Shown here piece by piece: positions 34,459-43,062 of a DNA stretch of 51,964 nucleotides. How positions within the stretch are numbered: the first letter of the stretch is position 1; the number at the start of each line of letters is the position of its first letter. The DNA is from Bacillota bacterium (lineage in GTDB: Bacteria; Bacillota; Clostridia; Christensenellales; CAG-138), in the NCBI GenBank assembly GCA_023451115.1, contig JAEXFV010000117.1, positions 1-51,964 on the forward strand, read 5' to 3'. The notes below the pieces were generated by a model that ran no database searches, had not been told where the DNA came from, and saw nothing but the letters and a program-made list of their open reading frames with translations. A program made the position numbers and the translations under genes.

Positions 34459-35166
34459 ATGGAGAAAAAGAAATTTTACACGGAGCTTGCTTATCTGCTT
34501 GGTTTATTGGCATTGGCCTTGGGCGCAGCGCTGATGGAAAAGGCGGACTTTGGCATGTCCATGGTAGTAGCGCCTGCGTATCTTCTTTACGCCCGCCTTT
34601 CCCAAATTTGGAGCTTTGTCACCTTTGGCATGATGGAATATTTGTTGCAGGCGGCCCTTTTGCTGTGTATGATACTGCTGTTGCGTAAATTTCGAATTTT
34701 TTATCTTTTCTCTTTTATTACGGCTATTTTATATGGTTTTCTGTTGGATGGATGTATGGCTCTGGTAGGCATCATGAGTGCTGACCTATTTGTATGGCGG
34801 CTGGTATTTTATATTTCAGGTGTTTGTTTATGCTCCATTGGAGTGGCATTTATGTTCCATACCTATATTGCGCCGGAAGTATACGAGCTGATTGTCAAAG
34901 AAATTGCCGCTCACTTCCAGTGGAAAATCCATCGAGTCAAAACTTGCTATGATTGCCTGAGCTGCCTTACTGCGGTGATTCTCTCCTTTGCTTTTTTTGG
35001 ACTTGGGCGGTTTGAGGGTGTAAAACTGGGCACCATCCTTTGCGCTTTTATAAACGGCTGGTTAATTGGGCGTTGCGGGCAATGGATGGAACGCCATTGG
35101 GACTTTCAGGACGCTTTTCCATTACGGCGCTTTTTTGTAAGCGGCCCTGACATAAAGAAAACGTAA
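34459..35166 (+). CDS. YitT/DUF6198-like integral membrane protein
   Basis: A 235-residue membrane protein with about five hydrophobic segments (LLGLLALALGAALMEKADFGMS, LLQAALLLCMILLL, IFYLFSFITAILYGFLLD, LVFYISGVCLCSIGVAFMF, CLTAVILSFAFFGLGRFEGV). The phrases LALGAALMEKADFGMSMVVAP and GVKLGTILCAFINGWLIG are characteristic of the YitT/YczE-like family, whose function is unknown. ATG 34459 follows GAGGAGG by seven bases. It is followed after 88 bases by the DUF1538 gene. Confidence 0.8.
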   Translation: MEKKKFYTELAYLLGLLALALGAALMEKADFGMSMVVAPAYLLYARLSQIWSFVTFGMMEYLLQAALLLCMILLLRKFRIFYLFSFITAILYGFLLDGCMALVGIMSADLFVWRLVFYISGVCLCSIGVAFMFHTYIAPEVYELIVKEIAAHFQWKIHRVKTCYDCLSCLTAVILSFAFFGLGRFEGVKLGTILCAFINGWLIGRCGQWMERHWDFQDAFPLRRFFVSGPDIKKT

Positions 35167-35254
35167 AAAAACAAGGAAAATGATGGACGCAATTGTAATC
35201 GCCTCAGTCCATATGATATGCTAAAATGACTAGCATGTTAAGTATATTGAGGTG

Positions 35255-36886
35255 ATGGCAATAAGCAACAGCAATAAAAGAAAAAAATTCAGGGAGCATT
35301 TTGGCCATAACAAAACGGTGCTGAGAGAAAAGGTGCAGGAGTCTTTGGCTTCCGTGCTTCCCATAACAGGCATTGTACTGGTGCTTTGCTTCAGCATTGC
35401 CCCTATTCCCAGCTCTACGCTGATGGCCTTTATAATCGGTGCTGTGCTATTGATTGTGGGCATGGGGCTGTTTACTTTGGGGGCGGAAACCGCCATGATT
35501 CCCATTGGCGAACGGGTGGGTGTGCATATGACCAAATCCCGCAAGCTATGGATTGTGATTGCGGTGAGCTTTTTCATCGGCGTGGTGGTAACCATTTCAG
35601 AGCCGGATTTACAGGTGTTGGCTACCCAGGTTCCCACAATTCCCAACGCATTGCTCATTGGGGCGGTGGCAGTGGGCGTAGGAATTTTTTTGGTCATTGC
35701 CCTTTTGCGAATTCTGTTCAAAATCCCCCTTTCCTATCTTCTGATTGGCTTTTATGTGGTAGTCTTTGGATTGGCGACATTTGTTCCTTCGGAGTTTCTT
35801 TCCATTGCCTTTGATTCTGGCGGCGTTACCACAGGGCCTATGACAGTGCCTTTCATTATGGCATTGGGCATTGGCGTTTCGTCTATCCGCAGCGATACGG
35901 ATGCGGAAAACGATAGCTTTGGCCTGGTAGCCCTTTGTTCCATCGGGCCTATCTTGGCAGTGTTGATTTTGAGCATGGTGTTCCATTCCGGTGGAGGAAC
36001 GTATACCCCCCTTGCGATACCCGATGCCCAAGATAGCCGGGCGCTTTGGATGTTATTTGCCCATGGATTTCCGAATTATTTTGCAGAGATGGCGGTTTGC
36101 CTTGCGCCAATTGCGCTGTTTTTCGCCATCTTTCAAATTGTTTCATTAAAGCTAAGTAAAAAGAAAGTCCTTAAAATCATCATTGGAATTTTTTATACTT
36201 ACCTTGGCCTGGTGTTGTTTTTGACTGGGGTCAACGTAGGGTTTATGCCTGCAGGCAATTACCTGGGACAGCAAATTGCAGCGTTGCCGTATCGCTGGAT
36301 CATCATTCCGATTGGCATGCTGATGGGTTATTTCATTGTAAAGGCGGAGCCCGCCGTGCATGTGCTCAATAAGCAAGTGGAGGAGATTACCTCTGGCGCA
36401 ATCCCGGGCAAAGCGATGGGATTTAGCCTCTCCATCGGTGTGGCGGCTTCTATTGGCCTGGCTATGGCCCGGGTGCTTACCGGTATCTCCATCTTCTGGT
36501 TCCTGGTGCCCGGGTATCTTGCTGCGATTGTTATGACATTTTTTGTGCCTAAGATTTTTACGTCTATCGCCTTCGACTCTGGCGGTGTAGCCTCAGGCCC
36601 TATGACCGCAACATTTTTGCTGCCTTTTGCTATGGGCGCCTGCCAGGCTGTGGGAGGGAATATTGTGACGGACGCCTTTGGCGTGGTAGCAATGGTAGCA
36701 ATGACGCCGCTGATCACCATTCAACTCTTGGGGCTGGTGTATCAGCGCAAATTGCGAGAGGCTCCAAGGGGAGATTCTGTTGTGGAGGATATGCCTGTGG
36801 ATGTAGCCCTGCAAGAGGAAGAAGATTTCAACATGCAGCTTCCTGCGCCGCTGCAAACAGAGGATGACGAGATCATTGAGCTATAG
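35255..36886 (+). CDS. DUF1538 membrane protein (putative transporter)
   Basis: A 543-residue integral membrane protein made of two homologous halves. Each half ends in the same signature: SIAFDSGGVTTGPMTVPF (about 188-205) and SIAFDSGGVASGPMTATF (about 438-455), followed by DAENDSFGLVALCS / IVTDAFGVVAMVA. The inverted or tandem two-fold repeat and ~12 hydrophobic segments suggest a transporter; the substrate is unknown for the whole DUF1538 family. The C-terminus is a soluble acidic tail. The start is the ATG at 35255; GAGG lies only a few bases upstream, closer than usual, and no better in-frame start exists. A P-II-like gene follows 74 bases downstream. Confidence 0.85.
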   Translation: MAISNSNKRKKFREHFGHNKTVLREKVQESLASVLPITGIVLVLCFSIAPIPSSTLMAFIIGAVLLIVGMGLFTLGAETAMIPIGERVGVHMTKSRKLWIVIAVSFFIGVVVTISEPDLQVLATQVPTIPNALLIGAVAVGVGIFLVIALLRILFKIPLSYLLIGFYVVVFGLATFVPSEFLSIAFDSGGVTTGPMTVPFIMALGIGVSSIRSDTDAENDSFGLVALCSIGPILAVLILSMVFHSGGGTYTPLAIPDAQDSRALWMLFAHGFPNYFAEMAVCLAPIALFFAIFQIVSLKLSKKKVLKIIIGIFYTYLGLVLFLTGVNVGFMPAGNYLGQQIAALPYRWIIIPIGMLMGYFIVKAEPAVHVLNKQVEEITSGAIPGKAMGFSLSIGVAASIGLAMARVLTGISIFWFLVPGYLAAIVMTFFVPKIFTSIAFDSGGVASGPMTATFLLPFAMGACQAVGGNIVTDAFGVVAMVAMTPLITIQLLGLVYQRKLREAPRGDSVVEDMPVDVALQEEEDFNMQLPAPLQTEDDEIIEL

Positions 36887-36960
36887 TTTGCCGGGCTTGA
36901 CACGGCAGGGAGATTACCATAAGATGCAGAAACAGGATGTTGCAAAGGAGGGAAGCTGTC

Positions 36961-37644
36961 ATGGGCGGGATTGATTTCGTGATTACGATTACAGACCGCA
37001 GCCGGGGTGAAATGTTTTTGGCACGATACCGCAGCCATGGGGTTTCCATGGTATTAGGCGCCTTGGGACATGGCACGGCCACCGAGGAAGTGCTGGACTA
37101 CTTGGGCCTGGAAGCCACGGAAAAGGCAGTGCTGTTTTGTATGGTGGCACAAGCGCAGGTAAAGCGCTTTGTAAAAGATATTGTAAAGGAACTGTGGTTG
37201 GATGTGCCGGGGAACGGTATTTTGCTTACCGTTCCAGTTTCCAGCATTGGCGGCGCAGCCACCAAAGCGTATTTTATCCAGGATCAGCCTATGCAGACGG
37301 GAGAGATAGCAATGGAAAAAACAGCAACACACGAGCTGATTATTGTAATTACCAATCAAGGATTTACTGACCAGGTGATGGATGCAGCCCGTGGAGCAGG
37401 GGCTACGGGGGGCACAGTTCTCCACGCCAAGGGTACGGGCATGGAGCTGGCCCGCAAATTCTTTGGCGTATCCATCGCCGCGGAGAAGGAAATGATTTTT
37501 ATCGTAGCCAACCAGCAGGATAAAAATGCCATTATGAAAGCTGTAATGGCGGATGTGGGGATTCAGTCCAAGGCGCAGTCTATGGTGTTTTCCCTGCCGG
37601 TCAATCAAATTGCTGGATTACGGCTGCTGGAAGAGGAAGCATAA
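36961..37644 (+). CDS. Tandem P-II-like signalling protein
   Basis: A 227-residue protein that looks like two P-II-type ferredoxin-fold domains in one chain. The C-terminal half (about residues 118-227: HELIIVITNQGFTDQVMDAARGAGATGGTVLHAKGTG ... EMIFIVANQQDKNAIMKAV) is a clear P-II fold with the characteristic GATGGT-x-HAKG segment. The N-terminal half (MGGIDFVITITDRSRGEMFLARYRSHGVSMVLGALGHGT) is a more divergent copy. Classical P-II proteins are ~112-residue trimers that bind ATP/ADP and 2-oxoglutarate and control transporters or enzymes. Its position after DUF1538 suggests it regulates that membrane protein. ATG 36961 has AAAGGAGG nine bases upstream. Ligands are unknown. Confidence 0.82.
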   Translation: MGGIDFVITITDRSRGEMFLARYRSHGVSMVLGALGHGTATEEVLDYLGLEATEKAVLFCMVAQAQVKRFVKDIVKELWLDVPGNGILLTVPVSSIGGAATKAYFIQDQPMQTGEIAMEKTATHELIIVITNQGFTDQVMDAARGAGATGGTVLHAKGTGMELARKFFGVSIAAEKEMIFIVANQQDKNAIMKAVMADVGIQSKAQSMVFSLPVNQIAGLRLLEEEA

Positions 37645-37670
37645 ACACAAGGACAATTTCTATAACGAAT

Positions 37671-37706
37671 AGGAGGCGCAGCGGTTTTTTAGCGGCCTCC
37701 TTTTAT
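37671..37706 (+). terminator. Terminator after the P-II-like gene
   Basis: AGGAGGC pairs with GCCTCCT across a 17-base loop, followed by TTTATTG. The remaining gap to 37881 holds no recognised element. Confidence 0.75.
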
Positions 37707-37881
37707 TGTTGCCCAACAGGGAAAATGTTTTGGGTTTTGTAACATTCCTCAAACCAGGCGAGTTTTCAGGGCTTTTTCAGGGTAAATTAACAAAATAAGT
37801 TTTTTGTTTTGCTTGCCGGGGTGGACGGATGCTCTCCCAAAATGTAGAATGAAATGGGGAAATAACGGGAAAGAGAAAAAA

Positions 37882-38916
37882 ATGGGAAACAGAGGTATAA
37901 ACAAACAACTTTGGCGGACGGCTATTCTGGCTGTGCTGTTAATAGCGGCAATTGTTCTGGGTGTATCTGCGCTAAGCAGCGCCTCTCCACAAAGGGAGGG
38001 CGCAGCAACTACCCAGCAGCCAGATGATACGCAAACAGGCTTTGTTTTAACCCAGCCCCCAACAGAGCCTCCAGTTTCCGGAGCAATAGCGGCAACACGG
38101 CCGCCACAGACTCCCTTGGCACAATCGCCCCAGTCGGCTACAATGGAGACGCCAGCGCAGCTGCATAGCCCTACACCCAAAGCAACGCAGACGCCAGAGA
38201 GCACGCCCACCCTAATGCCAGAGCCAACGCCGGTGGACAAGCCGTCTCCCACGCCGGGACAGACAAAGTCACCTGTTTCAGGCAAACCGCTAGCGGGGAA
38301 GGTAATCGGGTTGGATCCTGGCCATCAAAAAAGAGGAAATAATGAACAGGAGCCCGTAGCCCCCGGATCTGCAGAAACGAAAAAAAAGGTTTCCAGCGGT
38401 ACCCAGGGAAAATACACCGGAGTTGCGGAACACGAGGTAAACTTGGCAGTCGGTTTACTGTTGCGGGATCTTTTGGAGGATGCTGGCGCAACCGTGTATA
38501 TGACCCGCACCAAGGCGGATGTGGATATTTCCAATGTGGAGCGTGCCCAGCTGCTTAACAAATGGGAGGTAGACTTGGGGATCAGGTTGCACTGCAACGG
38601 CAGCACCGACACCAGCAAGAAGGGCGCCTTTATGTTGGTGCCTGGGGATAAAAATTACCCCTATTACAGCGAAAGCATTCAGGCGGCAAAGATGATATTG
38701 GCCGCCTATGGAGAAGAGACTGGCCTAAGTACAGAACGTGGCATTACCTATCGGACGGATCAAACCGGCTTTAACTGGTGTGAACGGCCTGTGGTGAATA
38801 TTGAGATGGGGCATATGTCCTATGAAGCGGATGACCGCAAGTTAGTGGACACAGCGTTTCAAAAGAAAATGGCGCAAGGTATTTTCCAAGGAATTGTGAA
38901 TTACCTTGCAGCGTAA
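37882..38916 (+). CDS. N-acetylmuramoyl-L-alanine amidase (Amidase_3)
   Basis: A 344-residue zinc amidase that cleaves the amide link between N-acetylmuramic acid and the peptide stem of peptidoglycan. An N-terminal membrane segment (about residues 14-32, AILAVLLIAAIVLGVSAL) anchors or exports it. A ~110-residue Thr/Pro/Ser-rich linker follows, then the catalytic domain (about 135-344) with GLDPGH (Zn His), AEHEVNLAVG (Zn Glu), RLHCNGS (Zn His) and VNIEMGHMS (catalytic Glu). ATG 37882 is chosen; two upstream in-frame starts (37804, 37849) lack better sites. The stop is 15 bases before a thioesterase gene. Confidence 0.92.
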   Translation: MGNRGINKQLWRTAILAVLLIAAIVLGVSALSSASPQREGAATTQQPDDTQTGFVLTQPPTEPPVSGAIAATRPPQTPLAQSPQSATMETPAQLHSPTPKATQTPESTPTLMPEPTPVDKPSPTPGQTKSPVSGKPLAGKVIGLDPGHQKRGNNEQEPVAPGSAETKKKVSSGTQGKYTGVAEHEVNLAVGLLLRDLLEDAGATVYMTRTKADVDISNVERAQLLNKWEVDLGIRLHCNGSTDTSKKGAFMLVPGDKNYPYYSESIQAAKMILAAYGEETGLSTERGITYRTDQTGFNWCERPVVNIEMGHMSYEADDRKLVDTAFQKKMAQGIFQGIVNYLAA

Positions 38917-38931
38917 GGATGGGGGAGCGGC

Positions 38932-39360
38932 ATGGATTATCAAAAATTTGTTGCCTGGTTTAACCAAAATGACCTCTGCAGCATACGGATGGGGATATGC
39001 CTGCAAACCATGGGGGAAGGATTTGCTGAAGCCACCCTTTCTCTAACGGACGATTGCCGCAATATCATGGGCGGCATGCACGGCGGCGCGCTGGCCACAC
39101 TAACGGACATTGTGTCGGGGTGCGCTGTGGCTTACCATGGAAAAATGTGCGTCACGCTGGACGCCTCTATCCGCTATCTCAAACCGGTGCGCAATGGACA
39201 GGTGCACGCTATTGCCAGAGAGATTCACGGTGGAGGCAGGACGGCCGTAGTACGGGTAGATGTAAATGATGAGTCGGGTGTGCTGTGCTGCGCCTGTACT
39301 ACTACCATGTATTTAACGGACCAGCCAATTTCCCAACTGAAAATGGAAGAGAACGAATAG
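38932..39360 (+). CDS. PaaI-family hotdog thioesterase
   Basis: A 142-residue hotdog-fold protein. The NIMGGMHGGALATLTDIVSG segment (about 44-63) is the PaaI-type active-site helix, and VTLDASIRYLKPVRNGQVHAIARE is the usual following strand pair. Such enzymes hydrolyse acyl-CoA esters in the cytoplasm; the substrate is unknown. GGGGGAG precedes the ATG. It is 15 bases downstream of the amidase gene and probably co-transcribed, without an obvious functional link. Confidence 0.88.
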   Translation: MDYQKFVAWFNQNDLCSIRMGICLQTMGEGFAEATLSLTDDCRNIMGGMHGGALATLTDIVSGCAVAYHGKMCVTLDASIRYLKPVRNGQVHAIAREIHGGGRTAVVRVDVNDESGVLCCACTTTMYLTDQPISQLKMEENE

Positions 39361-39378
39361 TATTGTGAAAATGTTTCC

Positions 39379-39412
39379 TGCCGTCCACTCTGAAATCGCC
39401 TGATTTTGGGAT
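39379..39412. terminator. Hairpin between convergent genes
   Basis: TGCCGTCCA pairs with TGGACGGCA, with an inner AAATC/GATTT stem. T-tracts are poor, so termination efficiency is uncertain. Confidence 0.5.
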
Positions 39413-39466
39413 GGACGGCAATATGTCATGTCATAGCAAGCAAATGAGTCGCCTTAGGTTGCCGCA

Positions 39467-40882
39467 TTATTGTTGCTGGATAGATAAAATCCAATCAACC
39501 ATGTCCGAAATCACCTGCTCATCCACATAACCCGGTTGCAGATAAGCTTCCTGCACATTTTGAATGCTTGCCTCTTGGGGAGCGGGCATGAACAAATGGC
39601 TCAGTCCCGGATAACTGTGATAAGATACCAGGTTTCCCATGTCATTGAGCGCAGCCTGCCAGGCTGAAAAGTCTTCTTCCATGGTTACCTGAAAATCCGC
39701 TTCTCCCTGTAAAATCAAAAGGGGAAGGCCGTTTTCTTTGGCCAAGGCCACCGCGTCAATTCCCTCCAAGTGCTGCAAGTATGCGCCTGGCATCCCGAAT
39801 ATGGTGGTGCCCAGCGCTTGTTCTGCCGTCATAGTGGAAAGACGTTGGGCTTTTTCCAGTTCGGATTGTATTTGCGCTTGTGCCTGTGCCTGCTGCTCCT
39901 GAGGTAATCCAGCTAAAATGGCTAAGTTTTGGGAATAAGATATCTCCCATAATTTGCGTGGGGAGCCTGCCAGCAGAATGCCGCCGGCAAAACCACCTTC
40001 ACTTTTCTCCATTAGATAAGGAGTTAACATGCCTCCAAGGCTATGCCCTGCTAAATAGGCAGGGCCCAGCTCCTGCGTTTCCCGCAAAAAGCGCAAAGCC
40101 TCCTGCAGCGTAACGGTATATTCCAGTTCCACCGTCATATCCGGTTGGGTGAAAAGTTCCGGATGCGCATAAGGGAGTTTATCATAACGCAGTGAGGCGA
40201 TGCCGCCTTGCGCCAGGCCGTAAGCCATATCCCGAAAAGGCTTGTTGGGGCCAATGGTTTCGTCCATATCGCTGGAACCGGACCCCTGCACAAAAATTAC
40301 TACCGGGGTAGAAGCATTGGCTCCCTGGGGCAGCACCAGCTTGCCGGGCAGTTCCATTTCGCTGCCCTGGTGCAAAACAACGTCTTTTTCCATTGCGCCT
40401 TGTGGAAGGGAAAGCTCCGTCGTTTCCAGCCCTTGGGAAGAAACCGCTTTGATGTAGATGCCGGACAACAGCATTTGTGCATTAAACGTACAGGTGAGAA
40501 CGCTTTGGCCTTGTTCATGCTGGCAAAGCAGCTGCACGGTAATATACCCCTTTTGCTTTTTTGCGCCACTATCTCCAAAGGACACTACCCTGCCCAAGGG
40601 CGCGCCTTGGCTTTCCCAACCGGCCTGCAATTGGGCTGCGTCTACTTTGCGTTGCAAGCCCGGCTCCATTAGAGAAACAATCGCTTCGAACTGGCCTGCA
40701 TCCAATGCCTGAGCGATTTGCTGTGTAGCCGTGAGGGCAATTTGCTTTTCCCCATTATCGGAAACCGCTGGCAGAGTAATGGGGTGGCTGGCACTGGGGG
40801 GCAGGGTAGAGGAACAGCCTGCAAAAATGGAAAACAGCAAGATGAAAACGAGCAGGCTTACCGCCCGAAACATGCCTTTCAT
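39467..40882 (-). CDS. Lipoprotein alpha/beta hydrolase with DUF3887-like domain
   Basis: A 471-residue exported lipoprotein. The N-terminal signal ends in a lipobox (SIFAGCSS, Cys about residue 23). Residues about 50-150 (QIAQALDAGQFEAIVSLMEPGLQRKVDAAQLQAGW) resemble DUF3887, and about 180-471 form an alpha/beta hydrolase with oxyanion segment FVQGSGSSDMDE, nucleophile elbow AGHSLGGML (Ser about 286), a late acidic QGEADFQV and the His in GLSHLF. The substrate is unknown. ATG 40882 follows AAGGAGG by eight bases; the longer frame to 40945 has no site. Confidence 0.88.
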   Translation of the reverse strand: MKGMFRAVSLLVFILLFSIFAGCSSTLPPSASHPITLPAVSDNGEKQIALTATQQIAQALDAGQFEAIVSLMEPGLQRKVDAAQLQAGWESQGAPLGRVVSFGDSGAKKQKGYITVQLLCQHEQGQSVLTCTFNAQMLLSGIYIKAVSSQGLETTELSLPQGAMEKDVVLHQGSEMELPGKLVLPQGANASTPVVIFVQGSGSSDMDETIGPNKPFRDMAYGLAQGGIASLRYDKLPYAHPELFTQPDMTVELEYTVTLQEALRFLRETQELGPAYLAGHSLGGMLTPYLMEKSEGGFAGGILLAGSPRKLWEISYSQNLAILAGLPQEQQAQAQAQIQSELEKAQRLSTMTAEQALGTTIFGMPGAYLQHLEGIDAVALAKENGLPLLILQGEADFQVTMEEDFSAWQAALNDMGNLVSYHSYPGLSHLFMPAPQEASIQNVQEAYLQPGYVDEQVISDMVDWILSIQQQ

Positions 40883-40916
40883 TTGGACGCCTCCTTGCAT
40901 AACACATTGTTTTTGT

Positions 40917-40945
40917 ATTATACCTCTGGCAGCAATAGGGAACAA
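40917..40945 (-). promoter_or_regulatory. Promoter of the lipoprotein hydrolase gene
   Basis: On the minus strand TTGTTC (40940-40945), 17-base spacer, perfect TATAAT (40917-40922). Confidence 0.65.
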
Positions 40946-41034
40946 CGGATATCTGTAAATTTTATTGCAGCAAAAGGAGCGGGTGATCCGTTATATTGGT
41001 GATGGAAGAGAAGCAGGGAAAGGTGAAACGGGGA

Positions 41035-41556
41035 ATGGCAAGCTGCGAAAGCTTTGAGAAGCTGTATGAAGACCATAGTGCCATGGCGTATTGGACCGCG
41101 TACAGCATTTCCCACAATCACGATACAGCGATGGATATAACCCAGACTGTTTTTTTGCAAGCACTGCGTAACTGGGAGATTTTGTCAACCATGCAGCAGG
41201 CCCAGGCGAAAAGCTGGGTTTGGCGGACTGCCCGGAATGCCGGGTTGGATGTATTGCGCAAAAACCATCGGGAAGTGATCACAGATTTGCCGCCGGATGG
41301 GCCGGATTTCAATCCGGAACAGGCGCCGGAGGCGGCATATCTGGAGAAGGAACAGGCTGAAATTGTTTGGAAGGCGGTAGAGGCGCTGCCTGCCCATTAC
41401 CGGGAAGCCATTGAACTGCATTATTTTGCGCGCTTGTCGCAAACGGAAGCGGCGCAAGCGTTAGGCGTTTCGGGTGGGACATTTCGCTCCCGGCTGGCGC
41501 GAGGGAAAAAACTGCTGGGGAGACAATTGCGGAAGGGAGGCATGCTGGATGAATAG
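41035..41556 (+). CDS. ECF-type RNA polymerase sigma factor
   Basis: A 173-residue sigma-70-family factor with region 2 (about residues 8-75: FEKLYEDHSAMAYWTAYSIS ... DITQTVFLQALRNW ... AQAKSWVWRTARNAGLDVLR) and region 4 (about 110-165: LPAHYREAIELHYFARLSQTEAAQALGVSGGTFRSRLARGKKLL). ATG 41035 is preferred because AAAGGTG lies about nine bases before it; the in-frame ATG 41002 and TTG 40996 have no well-placed site. Its last 8 bases overlap the next gene, whose N-terminal cytoplasmic part may act as an anti-sigma region. The promoter it recognises is not evident. Confidence 0.9.
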   Translation: MASCESFEKLYEDHSAMAYWTAYSISHNHDTAMDITQTVFLQALRNWEILSTMQQAQAKSWVWRTARNAGLDVLRKNHREVITDLPPDGPDFNPEQAPEAAYLEKEQAEIVWKAVEALPAHYREAIELHYFARLSQTEAAQALGVSGGTFRSRLARGKKLLGRQLRKGGMLDE

Positions 41557-43000
41557 CATGGATCAATTGGAACGCTTATTATATGCTACGGCGCAGTCTA
41601 AAACAAAAGAGCTGCCTCTGGGAGCGCTGCGCAACGCTATATTGGAACAATCAAAAAGTGAGCCGCAGCAGAAACAGCCTCTCGTGCGTCCTATGGGCGA
41701 AGGGCAAAAAGAGGGAGGCATTACCATGAAACGAGCCGTTACGTTGCTGATAGCCGCCGTGCTGGCGCTGACTTTATTTGCTATGCCGGCGTTGGCCCAA
41801 ACGGTAGTGGTGGATGGAAAAACCTATGTTGCCTTTAACGGCAAGGTGAGTATTGACGGGGTAATCCATGATTTAAATGCTCCTGCCCAGCAGGCAACCT
41901 TAACGCAGAAACCCCAGAGCAACGAATATATGCTTTTAGAGGAGGAAACCCCTGCGCCAACGCCTAAAGCTACAGACAAACCGGTACCGCCGCCTATGCC
42001 TACGCCTTCGGGTGAACAGCTGGGAAATGTAGTGAGTGCAGTGACGCCAGTGGATGTTTACGTGACCTCGCAAGTGACTCTGTACGAAGGCCCAGGGGAA
42101 GGGTACGGGATTGTGGGCGTAATGAACAATGGGGAACAGGCGGTGAAAACTGGGGTGTCCAACGGGGGATGGGCCAGGATCCTCTGGATGGGGAAAACGG
42201 CGTATGCGCCGGATGCGGAATTTACTCACGTGCCCCAGCAGGGCGGCGCACGTTACCCAGAGGTTCCCCAATTCGCCACGGAGGAAGTAAATGTGCGCGC
42301 TGCGCCGCGGAGCACCGAAGACAGCCAAATTTTAGGAAAACTGCAGCAGGGCGACCGGGTAGTCGCCATCGGCTCCCTGGGGGATTGGACAGCGATCCAA
42401 TGGGAAGACGGTATGGCATATGTATATAGTAAATATTTAGAGAACAGCATGGAAGGGGAAGAACGGGAGCAGGACGGCTGCTTTGTGATAGATGGCGTAT
42501 CATATGACTTGGGCTATCCGGAGGCGGGAACCCGGTGGAGTGCCGTGCAAACAGAGCCAATGGATCTTTATGCAACAGCGGATGTTACCCTGCACTGCGG
42601 GCCGGGAGAAGGCTATGGGGAAGATGGTTCCCTTTTTCCAGGGCAGAGAGTAAAAAAGGTAGGTTTTTGTGGAGAGTGGATGATCTTGCTCTATGAGGGG
42701 AACCTGCGATATGCTCACAAGGATCGTTTGAAAATTGCGCCTACTACCAGCGTATCCTATGAGGGAAAAGATAAGATCGTAATTGCACAAACCGGCGTAT
42801 GGGCATTGCCACGTACCGATGGGGAAGCAGAACTGCTAGAAATTTACCCAGTTGGTAAAAAAGTGGTTGCTACTGGCAGCATTGGGGAATGGGCACAGAT
42901 CAAATACCAGGGCGGCAAGGCCTATGTACTGCAAGAAACATTGGCAAACCCTTGGGAAGTGACCTACGGGGAAAGCGAGACCACAGAGTTGGAAGAGTAG
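41549..43000 (+). CDS. Four-SH3b-repeat membrane/secreted protein with nested start
   Basis: A 483-residue protein if started at ATG 41549 (AAGGGAGG eight bases upstream, overlapping the sigma gene). Residues 1-58 are cytoplasmic-looking and charged, then MKRAVTLLIAAVLALTLFAM (about 60-79) is a membrane or signal segment ending in PALAQ. This segment begins with an ATG (41726) that has its own GGGAGG eight bases upstream, so a 424-residue secreted form is equally well signalled. Outside are four bacterial SH3 repeats: about 165-230, 250-310, 335-395 and 405-465, with GPGEGYG in repeats 1 and 3 and VNVRAAP in repeat 2. SH3b domains usually bind cell-wall peptides. An anti-sigma role for the N-terminus is inference from position. 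Confidence 0.85.
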   Translation: MNSMDQLERLLYATAQSKTKELPLGALRNAILEQSKSEPQQKQPLVRPMGEGQKEGGITMKRAVTLLIAAVLALTLFAMPALAQTVVVDGKTYVAFNGKVSIDGVIHDLNAPAQQATLTQKPQSNEYMLLEEETPAPTPKATDKPVPPPMPTPSGEQLGNVVSAVTPVDVYVTSQVTLYEGPGEGYGIVGVMNNGEQAVKTGVSNGGWARILWMGKTAYAPDAEFTHVPQQGGARYPEVPQFATEEVNVRAAPRSTEDSQILGKLQQGDRVVAIGSLGDWTAIQWEDGMAYVYSKYLENSMEGEEREQDGCFVIDGVSYDLGYPEAGTRWSAVQTEPMDLYATADVTLHCGPGEGYGEDGSLFPGQRVKKVGFCGEWMILLYEGNLRYAHKDRLKIAPTTSVSYEGKDKIVIAQTGVWALPRTDGEAELLEIYPVGKKVVATGSIGEWAQIKYQGGKAYVLQETLANPWEVTYGESETTELEE

Positions 43001-43011
43001 ACCGCATGCAA

Positions 43012-43044
43012 AATCAGGGGCCCGCCTTTTTGGCCGGGCCCCTG
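43012..43044. terminator. Bidirectional terminator
   Basis: TCAGGGGCCCG pairs with CGGGCCCCTGA around a short loop rich in T/A, between the convergent SH3 and AGCS genes. Confidence 0.7.
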
Positions 43045-43062
43045 AATGCTGAAACATGGTTA

